From: an uncultured Pseudomonadota bacterium
Lineage (GTDB): Bacteria; Pseudomonadota; Gammaproteobacteria; Methylococcales; Methylomonadaceae
Assembly: GCA_903847275.1 (NCBI GenBank)
Contig: CAINDC010000220.1
Span: 1 to 47,043 of the forward strand
DNA: 47,043 nt
Reading direction: 5' to 3'
This document shows, piece after piece, positions 33,787 to 42,378 of the stretch; the first letter of the stretch is position 1; every line of letters starts with the position of its first letter. Under the pieces are notes generated by a model. That model was not told where the DNA came from. It saw only the letters and a program-made list of their open reading frames with translations, and made no database searches. A program made the translations under genes and the position numbers.

Positions 33787-34212
33787 TTAACCGACGGCTA
33801 AAATGACAGAACCTGCTTTAAAAATTGCAGTCGCAGATTGCCCTTCATTCAAACCTAATGTATCAACACTGTCATTTGTCACAGTTGCCGCGACTAAATC
33901 TCCGCCACTTAATGTAATATCAATTTCAGAATTAACTGCACCGTGAATTACTTTAGTGACGGTGCCTTGCAATTGATTTCGCGCTGACAATCTATAACCG
34001 CCCAAATCGGTTGCAATGATAATTTGCGGAGCTTTCACCAACGCAATCACATCCATTTCTTCTTTAATCGCTAGTACGTCCGCCGATTCCTTCGTGATGG
34101 AAGCCACAATCACTTCACCGCCGTTTAAACGTACTTGCACTTCAACATTCACGACGCCAACCGTTACACCACAAACAACGCCTTTAAACTGATTTCTCGC
34201 ACTGATTTTCAT
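33787..34212 (-). CDS. mop: Di-Mop molbindin, molybdate storage protein
   Basis: The 141 residues are two tandem Mop domains (about 1-70 and 73-141), each beginning with the SARNQ motif. Such molbindins bind molybdate and act as a buffer store. It is first in the mod operon, directly downstream of the ModE operator region. AGAA/GGAGA-type ribosome site stands upstream. ModE and ModC carry the same fold. Confidence 0.93.
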   Translation of the reverse strand: MKISARNQFKGVVCGVTVGVVNVEVQVRLNGGEVIVASITKESADVLAIKEEMDVIALVKAPQIIIATDLGGYRLSARNQLQGTVTKVIHGAVNSEIDITLSGGDLVAATVTNDSVDTLGLNEGQSATAIFKAGSVILAVG

Positions 34213-34243
34213 AATAGATTCTCCAAAAATACACCAAAGTTAA

Positions 34244-34272
34244 AAAACGATAACTTGTATGATTATCGTTTT
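34244..34272. promoter_or_regulatory. Inverted repeat between mop and modE
   Basis: Perfect 10-bp arms AAAACGATAA / TTATCGTTTT with a 9-base centre. The arms differ from the main ModE site, so this may be a second, weaker ModE operator or another regulator's site. Confidence 0.5.
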
Positions 34273-34286
34273 CGAGTGCATTATAT

Positions 34287-34314
34287 ATCGCTATGTATCA
34301 AAGTAAATAGCGAT
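34287..34314. promoter_or_regulatory. ModE operator
   Basis: ATCGCTAT...ATAGCGAT with a 12-base centre, close to the ModE consensus CGCTATATA-N-TATATAGCG. It lies 21 bases upstream of modE and 75 bases upstream of mop, so it can repress the mod operon and modE when molybdate is sufficient. Confidence 0.8.
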
Positions 34315-34334
34315 TTGATTTTTAGGATAAGGCA

Positions 34335-35174
34335 ATGACAACACATATACAAAATAACGACATAACACCTTTATGGGTAACGGGTGATTTGCAACTTGCA
34401 GGCATTTTAGATAATCGAATTATCGAATTACTTAAAGCCATCAATCAAAGTGGTTCACTCAATCAAGCCGCTAAACAAGTTGGGTTAAGTTATAAAGGCG
34501 CGTGGCAAATTATCGAAAGAGCGAATAACAGTTCGCCTAAAACCTTAGTCACCACCGCAATAGGTGGCACAAAAGGAGGCGGAACAGTTCTAACGGATGC
34601 GGGACAAGCCTTGATTCATCTTTTTGAAGAGCTGCAAGGCGCACATCAACTTTTTTTGAAACAACTCAATCAAAATCTGGCGGCTAATCCTGATACCGTT
34701 TTGCTTTTTCAGCGTCTTGTTGTCAAAACTAGTGCGAGAAATCAACTTTTTGGCACCGTTATCAGCATTCTTCTCGGCAGGGTCAGTGCTGAAATTACGA
34801 TTAAGTTAAAAGGTAATGAGCAAATTATCACGACAATTAGTCTGTCGGATGCTCAAGAATTAGGCTTAACGCTCAATTCGGATGTGCTTTTACTTTTGAA
34901 CAGTTCGGAAATCATGTTGGCGACGATTGATAATCCCAAACAATTTTCAGCGCGAAATTACCTTGCATGTCATGTGATTCAAATTGAGCAAGATCTTATC
35001 TATGCCGAAGTCACGCTTTTATTTGCAGGCGGTGAAATGCTGATTGCCACGATTACAAAGCAAAGTCTGCAAGATTTAGGTTTAGAAAAAGGAATGCGTG
35101 TGTTTGCGGTATTCAAAACAAATGCGCCAATTCTCGGCACTAAATCTTGCCTACAATCAGCGGCTTCAAGCTGA
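34335..35174 (+). CDS. modE: ModE, molybdate-responsive repressor
   Basis: The 279 residues contain an N-terminal winged-helix domain (about 15-115) with the SLNQAAKQVGLSYKGAW helix-turn-helix, then two Mop domains (about 127-190 and 200-262) with SARNQLFGTV and SARNYLACHV. Bound molybdate makes it repress mod genes. It is divergent from mop. Its last 35 bases overlap the end of the convergent rseC gene. Confidence 0.95.
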   Translation: MTTHIQNNDITPLWVTGDLQLAGILDNRIIELLKAINQSGSLNQAAKQVGLSYKGAWQIIERANNSSPKTLVTTAIGGTKGGGTVLTDAGQALIHLFEELQGAHQLFLKQLNQNLAANPDTVLLFQRLVVKTSARNQLFGTVISILLGRVSAEITIKLKGNEQIITTISLSDAQELGLTLNSDVLLLLNSSEIMLATIDNPKQFSARNYLACHVIQIEQDLIYAEVTLLFAGGEMLIATITKQSLQDLGLEKGMRVFAVFKTNAPILGTKSCLQSAASS

Positions 35175-35562
35175 ATTTTACCAACAATGGCGCGTGAAAA
35201 TGGTGAATTAACCAAAAAGTCAGCAGCAAAGTTGCCAGCGATATTTCTGGCAACCACGTTTCCAACATCGGCAACGTATTGGCAAAACCAACCACAGACA
35301 ATGTCACAATTAACGGCAATAAATACAGCAACAACGAACTCAAAATTAAATGTGAATCGTCAATTTGAACGCGAACGCAATCACCCACGAACAAAGTTAA
35401 ATCACAATTCACCGCAAATTCACGTTTCGGCAACAGTTTCGCTAGCGTCGCCGTGCCGCAAGAAGTTTGTTGAACACACCCCCCGCACGCGCTACTTTGC
35501 AAGCTTTTTATCCAAACCTGATTTGCTTCGATGCGCGTGACGATGGCTTGTTCTTCAATCAT
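35140..35562 (-). CDS. rseC: RseC/MucC-family protein, Rnf-related reducing-system partner
   Basis: The 140 residues have four cysteines in a CGGCVQQTSCG set (about residue 26-36) and two transmembrane helices (about 72-92 and 103-123), as in RseC. In E. coli, RseC works with the Rsx/Rnf complex to keep SoxR reduced. In this nif cluster it may maintain or assist the Rnf complex made in the first operon. It is last in the leftward operon, 12 bases after nifF. Confidence 0.9.
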   Translation of the reverse strand: MIEEQAIVTRIEANQVWIKSLQSSACGGCVQQTSCGTATLAKLLPKREFAVNCDLTLFVGDCVRVQIDDSHLILSSLLLYLLPLIVTLSVVGFANTLPMLETWLPEISLATLLLTFWLIHHFHAPLLVKFSLKPLIVGKI

Positions 35563-35574
35563 AGCGACAACCGC

Positions 35575-36111
35575 TTATTTCCACGCCGAACTAATTTCAC
35601 TCAACCAATCATTCAAACGCATTTCGGTTAACGCTTTTTGATTGTCTTCATCTAAAACCAACCCGACAAATTTATCATCCATCAAGGCTTTAGAACGGTT
35701 GAACGTGTAACCTTCGTTGTGTGTAAAACCGATAAATTTTGCGCCACAATCGCCAAACGCATCGTAAATCATGCCAATCGCATCGACGAAATTATCAGGA
35801 TAACCTTCTTGATCGCCCAAACCGTATAACGCAATCGTTTTGCCCGAGAAATCCGCACCCGCTAACGTGGGTAAAAATTCTTCCCAACCTTCTGTTTGAT
35901 TGCCGCAACTCAAACCAGGTAATTCACCATCACCATAAGTCGGCGAACCTAAAATTAACACGTCATACGCCAACAAATCCTCAACGGTTGCATTGCGAAT
36001 GTTCACAGGTTTATCCGCAACCACCGCTTCGCCTAATTGTTTAGCGATTTGTTTGGCGATTTTGCGCGTATTTCCCGCATCTGTTCCAAAAAAAATACCT
36101 ACTTTTGCCAT
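35575..36111 (-). CDS. nifF: NifF, nif-specific flavodoxin
   Basis: A 178-residue long-chain flavodoxin. The FMN phosphate loop FGTDAGNTRK is at residue 8-17, and GLGDQEGYPDNF is the isoalloxazine-side loop. NifF donates electrons to NifH. With Rnf present, Rnf-reduced NifF is a likely route. The ribosome site AGGAGA is strong. It follows the Grx-BolA gene by 23 bases, near clpX and nifM as in Azotobacter. Confidence 0.96.
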   Translation of the reverse strand: MAKVGIFFGTDAGNTRKIAKQIAKQLGEAVVADKPVNIRNATVEDLLAYDVLILGSPTYGDGELPGLSCGNQTEGWEEFLPTLAGADFSGKTIALYGLGDQEGYPDNFVDAIGMIYDAFGDCGAKFIGFTHNEGYTFNRSKALMDDKFVGLVLDEDNQKALTEMRLNDWLSEISSAWK

Positions 36112-36134
36112 GACGTTCTCCCAATCTAAAGAAA

Positions 36135-36728
36135 TTAACTTTGAATTTGTAACAAACCCGCTGGAGCCGCAGGCTGTGCTTCGGGTGCAGATGTTTTTAA
36201 CGTGATGGCGTGCAACCGTCCCGACGCTAAAACCTCATTCAAGGTTGCCATAACGCCTTGATGTTGTTTGACCAGTGGCAAACCCGCGAAATCTTCACTT
36301 TCTACGCTAATCGTTAAATCACAGCCTTGACCTTCGATGCTAATTTTCGCTTTCGGATAAACTTTGCTGATTAACATTGAAACTTCGGAATGCGTGACGG
36401 TTTCCGAATCGGTTTTAATAGTTGCTTGTAACATTGGTAACAAACTTCCGTCATTGAACATCGATTCGATAATGTCACAACCGCCAACGAGTTCGCCGTT
36501 AATAAACAATTGCGGGAAGGTTGCCCACTTTGAAATTTTGGGTAATTTTTCACGAATAAACGGAGCTTTCAACACATCGACATACGCAAAAGGAATGTTA
36601 ATCGTGTTTAAAATTCCCACCGCTTTGGCAGAAAAACCGCATTCTGGCGCAGTCGGCACGCCTTTCATGTAAAGAATAACGGCGTTGTCGGCAAGTTGTT
36701 TTTCAATAATATCTTGTGTACTCATCAT
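36135..36728 (-). CDS. Monothiol glutaredoxin-BolA fusion protein
   Basis: Residues 1 to about 108 are a CGFS monothiol glutaredoxin (ECGFSAKAVG with the active Cys near 30, and the GCDIIESM helix). Residues about 113-180 are a BolA/IbaG domain with the LVKQHQGVM segment and HAITLKT end. Grx4 and BolA usually form a [2Fe-2S]-bridged complex as separate proteins. A Pro/Ala-rich tail follows. It lies between clpX and nifF, so it is probably a nif-dedicated Fe-S trafficking protein. One uninterrupted frame, no sign of sequencing error. Confidence 0.9.
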   Translation of the reverse strand: MMSTQDIIEKQLADNAVILYMKGVPTAPECGFSAKAVGILNTINIPFAYVDVLKAPFIREKLPKISKWATFPQLFINGELVGGCDIIESMFNDGSLLPMLQATIKTDSETVTHSEVSMLISKVYPKAKISIEGQGCDLTISVESEDFAGLPLVKQHQGVMATLNEVLASGRLHAITLKTSAPEAQPAAPAGLLQIQS

Positions 36729-36740
36729 TTTTCTCGTGGG

Positions 36741-38024
36741 TTATTGGGTGACTTTTTCAGATTCTTCGTGTTCGATGACTTCAACGTCTTGTTCTCCTTT
36801 AATAACTTCGGCGTTCACAATGCACCGTTCGACATTTTCACGCGATGGAATATCAAACATGATTCGGCGCAATACTTTTTCCATAATGCCACGCAAACCG
36901 CGTGCGCCTGTGTTGTGTTCGATGGCTTGTTTTGCGATTTCTTCCAGCGCGTCTTGAGTAAATTCCAATTCCACGTCATCAAACGAAAATAACTGCTGAT
37001 ATTGTTTGACCAACGCATTTTTCGGTTCGGTTAATACGCGAATCAGCGCATCAATATCAAGCGGTTCGAGCGGAGCTAAAACGGGAAATCGCCCAATGAA
37101 TTCAGGAATTAGCCCAAATTTTTTCAAATCGTCGGGTTGCGTGGCGTTCAACATTTCTTCTAATTTGGGTTTTTCTGCCGCATTCATTTCCGCATGAAAA
37201 CCAATCGCCGTATGACCTGGCACTAAACGTTGTTCGACGTATTTTTCCAAACCTGGGAACGCGCCGCCCGCAAGAAATAAAATGTTGCGCGTATCAATCA
37301 TCACGGAATCGCCGCCACTGCCACCTTGATCTTTGCGCCGCCCTTTGACTGAAACTTTAACCAGCGAACCTTCGACCAACCGCAATAACGCTTGTTGCAC
37401 GCCTTCGCCCGAAACGTCGCGTGTGCCAATCGCTTGTTCGGGACTTCGGGCAATTTTGTCTACTTCATCGAGATAGACAATGCCCCATTCGGCTTTGCTA
37501 ATATCGCCATTTGCCACGTCGAGTAATCGAACCAAAATGTTTTCGACATCGTCACCGACATAACCCGCTTGCGTGAGCGTGGTTGCATCGGCAACGGCAA
37601 ACGGAACGCCGACGATTTTCGCCAATGTACTCGCTAACAAAGTTTTTCCTGTTCCCGATGAACCAATTAACAAAATGTTTGATTTACCGATTTCAACGCT
37701 TTGGTCAGCACTGCCTAAACCTGCGACTTTGCTATTTTCATGTTTCAGGCGTTTGTAATGGTTATAGACAGCAACCGCGAGAATTTCTTTTGCCAAATCT
37801 TGACCAATCACATATTGATCGAGTAATTCTTTGATCTCTTTAGGTTTTGGTAATTCTTTTGGAATTTCAGATAAGGCTTTTTTTTTGCCCCAACTCGACA
37901 CCACTTGGCTCGCTAAAATCACGCAGGCTTCGCAAATATGACCTTCTGCACCTGCAATCATCGGCACAGAAGCCGAGGCTTCGATTTCACAAAACGAACA
38001 ATGTTGTTTAATTTCTTTGGTCAT
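36741..38024 (-). CDS. clpX: Nif-linked ClpX AAA+ unfoldase
   Basis: 427 residues from ATG 38024. It has the zinc-binding domain (CSFC and CEAC), Walker [11 protein letters not shown], pore loop GYVGDD and sensor/arginine regions of ClpX. The zinc domain differs in detail from housekeeping ClpX, so this is probably a second copy, as found beside nifM in Azotobacter. With ClpP it would degrade nif proteins or cofactor carriers. It overlaps nifM by 17 bases; a GTG at 38033 is an alternative start. Confidence 0.95.
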   Translation of the reverse strand: MTKEIKQHCSFCEIEASASVPMIAGAEGHICEACVILASQVVSSWGKKKALSEIPKELPKPKEIKELLDQYVIGQDLAKEILAVAVYNHYKRLKHENSKVAGLGSADQSVEIGKSNILLIGSSGTGKTLLASTLAKIVGVPFAVADATTLTQAGYVGDDVENILVRLLDVANGDISKAEWGIVYLDEVDKIARSPEQAIGTRDVSGEGVQQALLRLVEGSLVKVSVKGRRKDQGGSGGDSVMIDTRNILFLAGGAFPGLEKYVEQRLVPGHTAIGFHAEMNAAEKPKLEEMLNATQPDDLKKFGLIPEFIGRFPVLAPLEPLDIDALIRVLTEPKNALVKQYQQLFSFDDVELEFTQDALEEIAKQAIEHNTGARGLRGIMEKVLRRIMFDIPSRENVERCIVNAEVIKGEQDVEVIEHEESEKVTQ

Positions 38025-38868
38025 GACTTTCACTCACTTTTGGCAAACTTGCCAGCCATTCTCTTTGATAAATTTGCCGTTGCCGCTCTTGCATCACAGC
38101 ACGAATTTTCGGCGTAGCGGTTTTTAATGACATCGTTTCCGCGTGACTAATTTTCAAACATTGAATTAAATGAAAACCTACTTCGGTTTCAACCACGCCG
38201 CTGATTTCCTTTTCTTTTAAGGCGAATAACACCGCGTCTAGTTCAGGAAAAAGTTTGCCAGCAATCACAGCACCTAACTCGCCGCCATTAAACGCCGTTG
38301 GACATTCCGAATTTTTTAACGCTAACGCTTCAAATTTATGCGGTTTTCGTTTTAATTTTTCGGCAATTTCTTCAATGCGTTGCAACGCCGTTTCACGAGT
38401 ATTTTCAGGGAAATCAGGATTGATACTGATAAGAATATGCCGCGAAGTGCGTTGTTCTGGGCAGTAAAATTTTTCAGGGTGCGAGTGATAATAAAGTCCG
38501 ATTTCAACGTCGTTGATAACTGGCGCGTGTGCTGCGACTCGCTCTAACACCGCATTCACTTTGCATTCTCGAACCAACGCCGTTTTTAACGTTTCAATCG
38601 TTAACCCGTTTGCCGTTAAAACCGCGTCAAATTCTTCGTCACTTTCAAAACGTTTGCGAATTTCAGCAAAAGCAAAATCCAATTCTTTGTCGGGAACAAT
38701 CACCGCTGCCGCTTCGAGCGAATTCAATACGCGCGTTTCAAGCGTAAATTCATTTCTGGCTTGAGTTTCAGAGCGACTTAATTCTTCGGGCGAAAGTTCA
38801 GCGGGCGGTTTTTCAAATAACGCTAACGCCGCTCGTAATAAGGTATACGGTTCGATGGCAGATGACAT
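38008..38868 (-). CDS. nifM: NifM, peptidyl-prolyl isomerase for NifH
   Basis: The 286 residues have an N-terminal helical domain and a C-terminal parvulin-type PpiC domain (about 140-240; CPEQRTSRHILI and GGELGAV). NifM is needed for a stable, active Fe protein in several diazotrophs. It follows nifZ by 2 bases and overlaps clpX. Confidence 0.94.
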   Translation of the reverse strand: MSSAIEPYTLLRAALALFEKPPAELSPEELSRSETQARNEFTLETRVLNSLEAAAVIVPDKELDFAFAEIRKRFESDEEFDAVLTANGLTIETLKTALVRECKVNAVLERVAAHAPVINDVEIGLYYHSHPEKFYCPEQRTSRHILISINPDFPENTRETALQRIEEIAEKLKRKPHKFEALALKNSECPTAFNGGELGAVIAGKLFPELDAVLFALKEKEISGVVETEVGFHLIQCLKISHAETMSLKTATPKIRAVMQERQRQIYQREWLASLPKVSESHDQRN

Positions 38869-38870
38869 TT

Positions 38871-39356
38871 TTATTCCTCTGGTTCACGAAAATTGGGGTC
38901 GGCAGGTTCGAGCGCACTTTCTGGCACTTGCAACGTTTTATCAGGAAAACGAACGTGATATTGCATCGGTTGCAAGTCGCGTAACACTTTCAGAATTTCG
39001 CCTTGCGTGCCTTTTTCAAAAAGCACGTTACCGCCAATTCCCAAATCAATTTTACATTTCACCATGTCATGAAATTCAAAACGGCTCGGATTCCAAGGCG
39101 CATCCGCGTGAATCAATTCTTCGGTGCGACAGCCAACCATTTTTCCCAGTTCTAAAAAATGCACCGTAAAAATCACTTGGTCTTGTAAAAACGTGCCGAC
39201 TTCAATCACATTTCCCACGCTGCCGCGTCGAATCAATAATTCGCCGACTTCTTTGCCTGGATAAGTGCCGTCGTTCCGAACGTTTCGGATGACACGCACT
39301 GACGTACCAAACTCAAAACGTCCTTCGCCGCCACGTTCCTCGAAATCTTCGTTCAT
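38871..39356 (-). CDS. nifZ: NifZ, MoFe-protein maturation factor
   Basis: 161 residues: the first two-thirds hold the NifZ domain (DGTYPGKEVGELLIRRGSVGNV and FLELGKMVGC), and a second related stretch (KGTQGEILKVLR...YHVRFPDKTL) follows. NifZ takes part in P-cluster formation in the second half of the MoFe protein. It overlaps nifW by 4 bases, the common order W-Z-M. Confidence 0.94.
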   Translation of the reverse strand: MNEDFEERGGEGRFEFGTSVRVIRNVRNDGTYPGKEVGELLIRRGSVGNVIEVGTFLQDQVIFTVHFLELGKMVGCRTEELIHADAPWNPSRFEFHDMVKCKIDLGIGGNVLFEKGTQGEILKVLRDLQPMQYHVRFPDKTLQVPESALEPADPNFREPEE

Positions 39357-39667
39357 AGTTTTATGTCACCGAGCGACACAAAACCCGTTGACGGTTCGCC
39401 CATTTTGAACACTTTAAACACTTTTTCAGTTTGTGCGTCTGATTCAACAAAATCTTGATACGCACGTTGTAGCAGCGTTTTATAAACCGCTTTTTTCGTC
39501 GCCTCATCTTCTGGCATTTTGTCGCCCGCTTGGTTCAAATAATTGTGAAATCGTTGCAAAATGTGCAATCGATTTACATGAACCACGCTCGGTTCGTAAG
39601 CTAACTCAAAATACTGAAGAAAGTCCTCAGCCGATTCTAATTCTTCCATTTCTTCTTCAAAATTCAT
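39353..39667 (-). CDS. nifW: NifW, MoFe-protein protective factor
   Basis: A 104-residue helical protein with LESAEDFLQYFELAYEP and VNRLHILQRFHNYL, typical of NifW. In the family it binds MoFe protein and protects or assists it under oxygen. The start is near GAGGTA. The 337 bases between it and the upstream gene hold two tiny open frames. Confidence 0.94.
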   Translation of the reverse strand: MNFEEEMEELESAEDFLQYFELAYEPSVVHVNRLHILQRFHNYLNQAGDKMPEDEATKKAVYKTLLQRAYQDFVESDAQTEKVFKVFKMGEPSTGFVSLGDIKL

Positions 39668-39730
39668 GGTGTTACCTCGTTAATAATAAAAAATGGGCGT
39701 AAACCAAAAATAACACGCCCGAATTGAGGA

Positions 39731-39841
39731 TTATCTAAGAATGAGCGACCCGCTCATCACTAAATTGATAAGAAATACGACGGGTAAAGTGGTTAAAAAT
39801 AATACGACGGTAATAATGCCGTCTGCCGTTTCATTTGACAT
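39731..39841 (-). CDS. Micro membrane protein 1 (36 aa)
   Basis: ATG 39841 follows AAGGTG at 7 bases and opens a 36-codon frame (MSNETADGIITVV... to ...SLILR). Residues 9-29 form one strongly hydrophobic helix with an acidic N-terminus and a terminal Arg, which suits a single-span inner-membrane peptide. It is in the same orientation as its nif neighbours. It could assist a membrane complex such as Rnf or an oxidase, but that is a guess. No homologue recognised. Confidence 0.6.
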   Translation of the reverse strand: MSNETADGIITVVLFLTTLPVVFLINLVMSGSLILR

Positions 39842-39875
39842 GATAATCACCTTTAAAACTCAGCTGCGCGTGATA

Positions 39876-39995
39876 CTAAAAATAATTCACAAGTAAAATT
39901 TGAATGCTAATAAGTAAATAAAGTACGAGCGAAACAAAAGCTATAATCCGAAGAAAAGAAAAGAAAATCGAAAAAAACATTTTTTGCTTCAACAT
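39876..39995 (-). CDS. Micro membrane protein 2 (39 aa)
   Basis: ATG 39995 is 8 bases after TTAGG, which overlaps the stop of the upstream gene, and opens a frame of 39 residues (MLKQKMFFSIFF...). It has a basic N-terminus and one long hydrophobic helix from residue 7 to 36, ending LLVNYF. An ATG 6 bases earlier is possible but too close to the ribosome site. It sits next to micro protein 1, so they may form a pair. Confidence 0.55.
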   Translation of the reverse strand: MLKQKMFFSIFFSFLRIIAFVSLVLYLLISIQILLVNYF

Positions 39996-40004
39996 GACCA
40001 TTGC

Positions 40005-40502
40005 CTAACTGACTCGTAATTCCAAAACATCTAACAAGCCTTTTGCACCAATTCGGTCTTTATCATCGAGTGCGATTAACTTTTCAAAAATGCCGCGACT
40101 TAATTCCAAATTTTCTAGCCGCATATTCAAAAAACCAATCGATTTCAATGTAAATAAATACAAACGAATTCGCGTCAACGATTCTTTTGGCGCGTCAGTA
40201 ATATGCGTGCGTTCTAATTGTTGCCAATCCGCTGGAAAATCAATGTTCTGTCGAATCAAATTCAAGGCTTTTTCAGAAATCATTAACGCTTCGGTCAAAC
40301 GATGTTGGTAATAATAAAAACGGTTCAACGCTACCAACACATTCAACGATTCGGGCGCACGCAAATAGGCTTGAAGCAACGGCAATTCTGCTTCGCCACT
40401 ACCGTACAATTCGGAAGCGAATCGAATTAAATCTTGAACTTCTGGCAAATCGACTTGCTCAAAATACAGATCCCCTGCTTCAAATTCGAGTAAATCCATC
40501 AC
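40005..40502 (-). CDS. TPR-like helical protein of the nif operon
   Basis: The 165-residue protein is mostly helical with TPR-like pairs (about 55-90 [21 protein letters not shown] and 115-150 [21 protein letters not shown]). It has no catalytic motif. It overlaps the cysE stop by 4 bases. Small TPR proteins occur in some Azotobacter-like nif operons between cysE and nifW. A binding or scaffold role is inferred. Confidence 0.75.
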   Translation of the reverse strand: MMDLLEFEAGDLYFEQVDLPEVQDLIRFASELYGSGEAELPLLQAYLRAPESLNVLVALNRFYYYQHRLTEALMISEKALNLIRQNIDFPADWQQLERTHITDAPKESLTRIRLYLFTLKSIGFLNMRLENLELSRGIFEKLIALDDKDRIGAKGLLDVLELRVS

Positions 40503-41242
40503 TCACCACCTTGGCAAACACCATCGGCTTCACAATGATTACAGCCTTCTGTTTCGGGAAACATCGCTTTTTTCTGATTAGTTTCTAACGCGTCTAATCG
40601 TTCGGTCAGACAGTTAATGGCTTTGCCAATCGGGTCAATAAATGGTTGTTCCAAATCAATGCCGCGTGAATTTTGAATTTTTACGCCTTTGCTCAACACC
40701 ACCCGCCCAGGAATGCCAATCACAGTGCAACACGCTGGCACATCTTTCATCACGACGGAATTCGCGCCGACTTTCACTTTGTCGCCAATCTCGATTGCAC
40801 CCAAAATTTTTGCACCTGCACCAATCAAAACATTGTTACCAATTGACGGATGCCGCCGTCCTTTGTTCCAAGACGTGCCGCCCAGCGTGACACCGTGATA
40901 CATCGTGACATCATTTCCCACAACTGCCGTTTCACCAATCACAACACACGCGCCGTGGTCGATAAAAAAGCGTTTGCCAATCGTCGCACCAGGATGAATA
41001 TCAATGTTCGTTAACCAGCGTGTGAACGCCGATAAAAATCGTGCTGAAAATTTCCAATCCGTTTTCCACAAAAGATGACTAATCCGATGCAACAAAATCG
41101 CGTGAACACCAGGGTAAGTAATTAACACTTCGGTCAAACTACGCGCCGCTGGGTCTCTGGCAAAAACACAGGTTACGTCACTGTGCCAATCTTGAAAAAT
41201 GGTTGGCATTGGGCGTTTTTGGGGTGACGAAAAAAACATCAT
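40499..41242 (-). CDS. cysE: Nif-linked serine O-acetyltransferase
   Basis: 247 residues from ATG 41242, preceded by GAGG right after the nifV stop. The left-handed beta-helix hexapeptide repeats and HPGATIG...[10 protein letters not shown]...GVTLGGTS are typical of CysE. It makes O-acetylserine for cysteine, the sulfur source of Nif[12 protein letters not shown] tail at the C-terminus is an added Cys cluster not needed for catalysis. Confidence 0.94.
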   Translation of the reverse strand: MMFFSSPQKRPMPTIFQDWHSDVTCVFARDPAARSLTEVLITYPGVHAILLHRISHLLWKTDWKFSARFLSAFTRWLTNIDIHPGATIGKRFFIDHGACVVIGETAVVGNDVTMYHGVTLGGTSWNKGRRHPSIGNNVLIGAGAKILGAIEIGDKVKVGANSVVMKDVPACCTVIGIPGRVVLSKGVKIQNSRGIDLEQPFIDPIGKAINCLTERLDALETNQKKAMFPETEGCNHCEADGVCQGGE

Positions 41243-41253
41243 GATGCGCCTCG

Positions 41254-42375
41254 TTATAAAAGACATAAAAATTGATTTAAATCATTCAACTGTGGCGCAC
41301 GTTTATGAAGGCTGGCGAATTGCCGAATCATCGGTAATAACAAATTCGCTTGCAAACGACTGACGCTAATTCCAATTTGTTGATAAGCGTGCATCACGCC
41401 TTGACTGCCCGAATGTTTGCCTAAAACTAATTGGTGCGAACGTCCGACAATCGCAGGGTCAACGCCTTGATAATTGTTGGGGTCTTTGAGCAAACCATCG
41501 ACATGAATGCCAGCCTCGTGACTGAATACATCGCGACCAATCAAACTTTTGCGACTGCCAATCGTATCGCCCGACGCGGTTGCGACTTGGTTTGATAACG
41601 CCGTAAATTCACGCAAATCAACGCCCGTTTCGATGCCGTAAAGTTGCTTCAAACTCACCACGACTTCTTCCAATGCAGCATTGCCTGCGCGTTCACCTAA
41701 GCCGTTCACCGTTGTATTCACATGGGTTGCACCACCCATCACGGCGGCTAAGGTGTTCGCGGTCGCTAATCCCAAATCGTCATGCGCGTGCATTTCAATA
41801 TCCATGTCGGTGACGGCGCGTAATTTACGAATTGCGTCTAATGTGCCGAACGGTTCACTAATTCCGACCGTGTCCGCAAAACGAATTCGACACGCGCCAG
41901 CGGCTTGGGCGGTTTCTGCCATTTGTGCTAAAAAATCACTGTCAGCCCGCGAGGCATCTTCTGCCCCGACGCAAACTTTCAAACCTGCATCGACCGCTGT
42001 TTTCACACAGCGGTCGATGGTTTCTAAAACCCAGCCACGACTTTGTTTTAACTTGTGTTGAATGTGTTGGTCAGACGCAGAAATCGACAAATCCACCATT
42101 CCCACGCCTAAACCTAAACAATCTTGTAAATCATCCGCTCGCATTCGTGACCAAACCAGCAAATTACTGGGCAGTTTCAACGCCGCAATCGCTTTTATTT
42201 CGTCACGCGCTTGTTCACCCATTGCAGGGATACCGATTTCTAATTCAGGCACGCCCAATGCTGAAAGCTGCATTGCAATACTTAATTTTTCTTCCAATGA
42301 AAACGCCACACCCGCTGATTGTTCACCGTCGCGGAGCGTCGTGTCGTCAATAATAATATGGCGTGGCGTGTTCAT
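41254..42375 (-). CDS. nifV: NifV, homocitrate synthase
   Basis: The 373 residues match the DRE-TIM metallolyase homocitrate synthase. Motif [16 protein letters not shown] (about 10-25) and the metal-site HAHDDLG, plus [14 protein letters not shown], are clear. It makes R-homocitrate, the organic part of FeMo-co. It follows nifS by 3 bases and precedes cysE. Normal length. Confidence 0.97.
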   Translation of the reverse strand: MNTPRHIIIDDTTLRDGEQSAGVAFSLEEKLSIAMQLSALGVPELEIGIPAMGEQARDEIKAIAALKLPSNLLVWSRMRADDLQDCLGLGVGMVDLSISASDQHIQHKLKQSRGWVLETIDRCVKTAVDAGLKVCVGAEDASRADSDFLAQMAETAQAAGACRIRFADTVGISEPFGTLDAIRKLRAVTDMDIEMHAHDDLGLATANTLAAVMGGATHVNTTVNGLGERAGNAALEEVVVSLKQLYGIETGVDLREFTALSNQVATASGDTIGSRKSLIGRDVFSHEAGIHVDGLLKDPNNYQGVDPAIVGRSHQLVLGKHSGSQGVMHAYQQIGISVSRLQANLLLPMIRQFASLHKRAPQLNDLNQFLCLL

Positions 42376-42378
42376 GGC

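Noticed and set aside
38255-38764. Plus-strand frames opposite nifM
   Set aside because: They are antisense shadows of nifM without ribosome sites.
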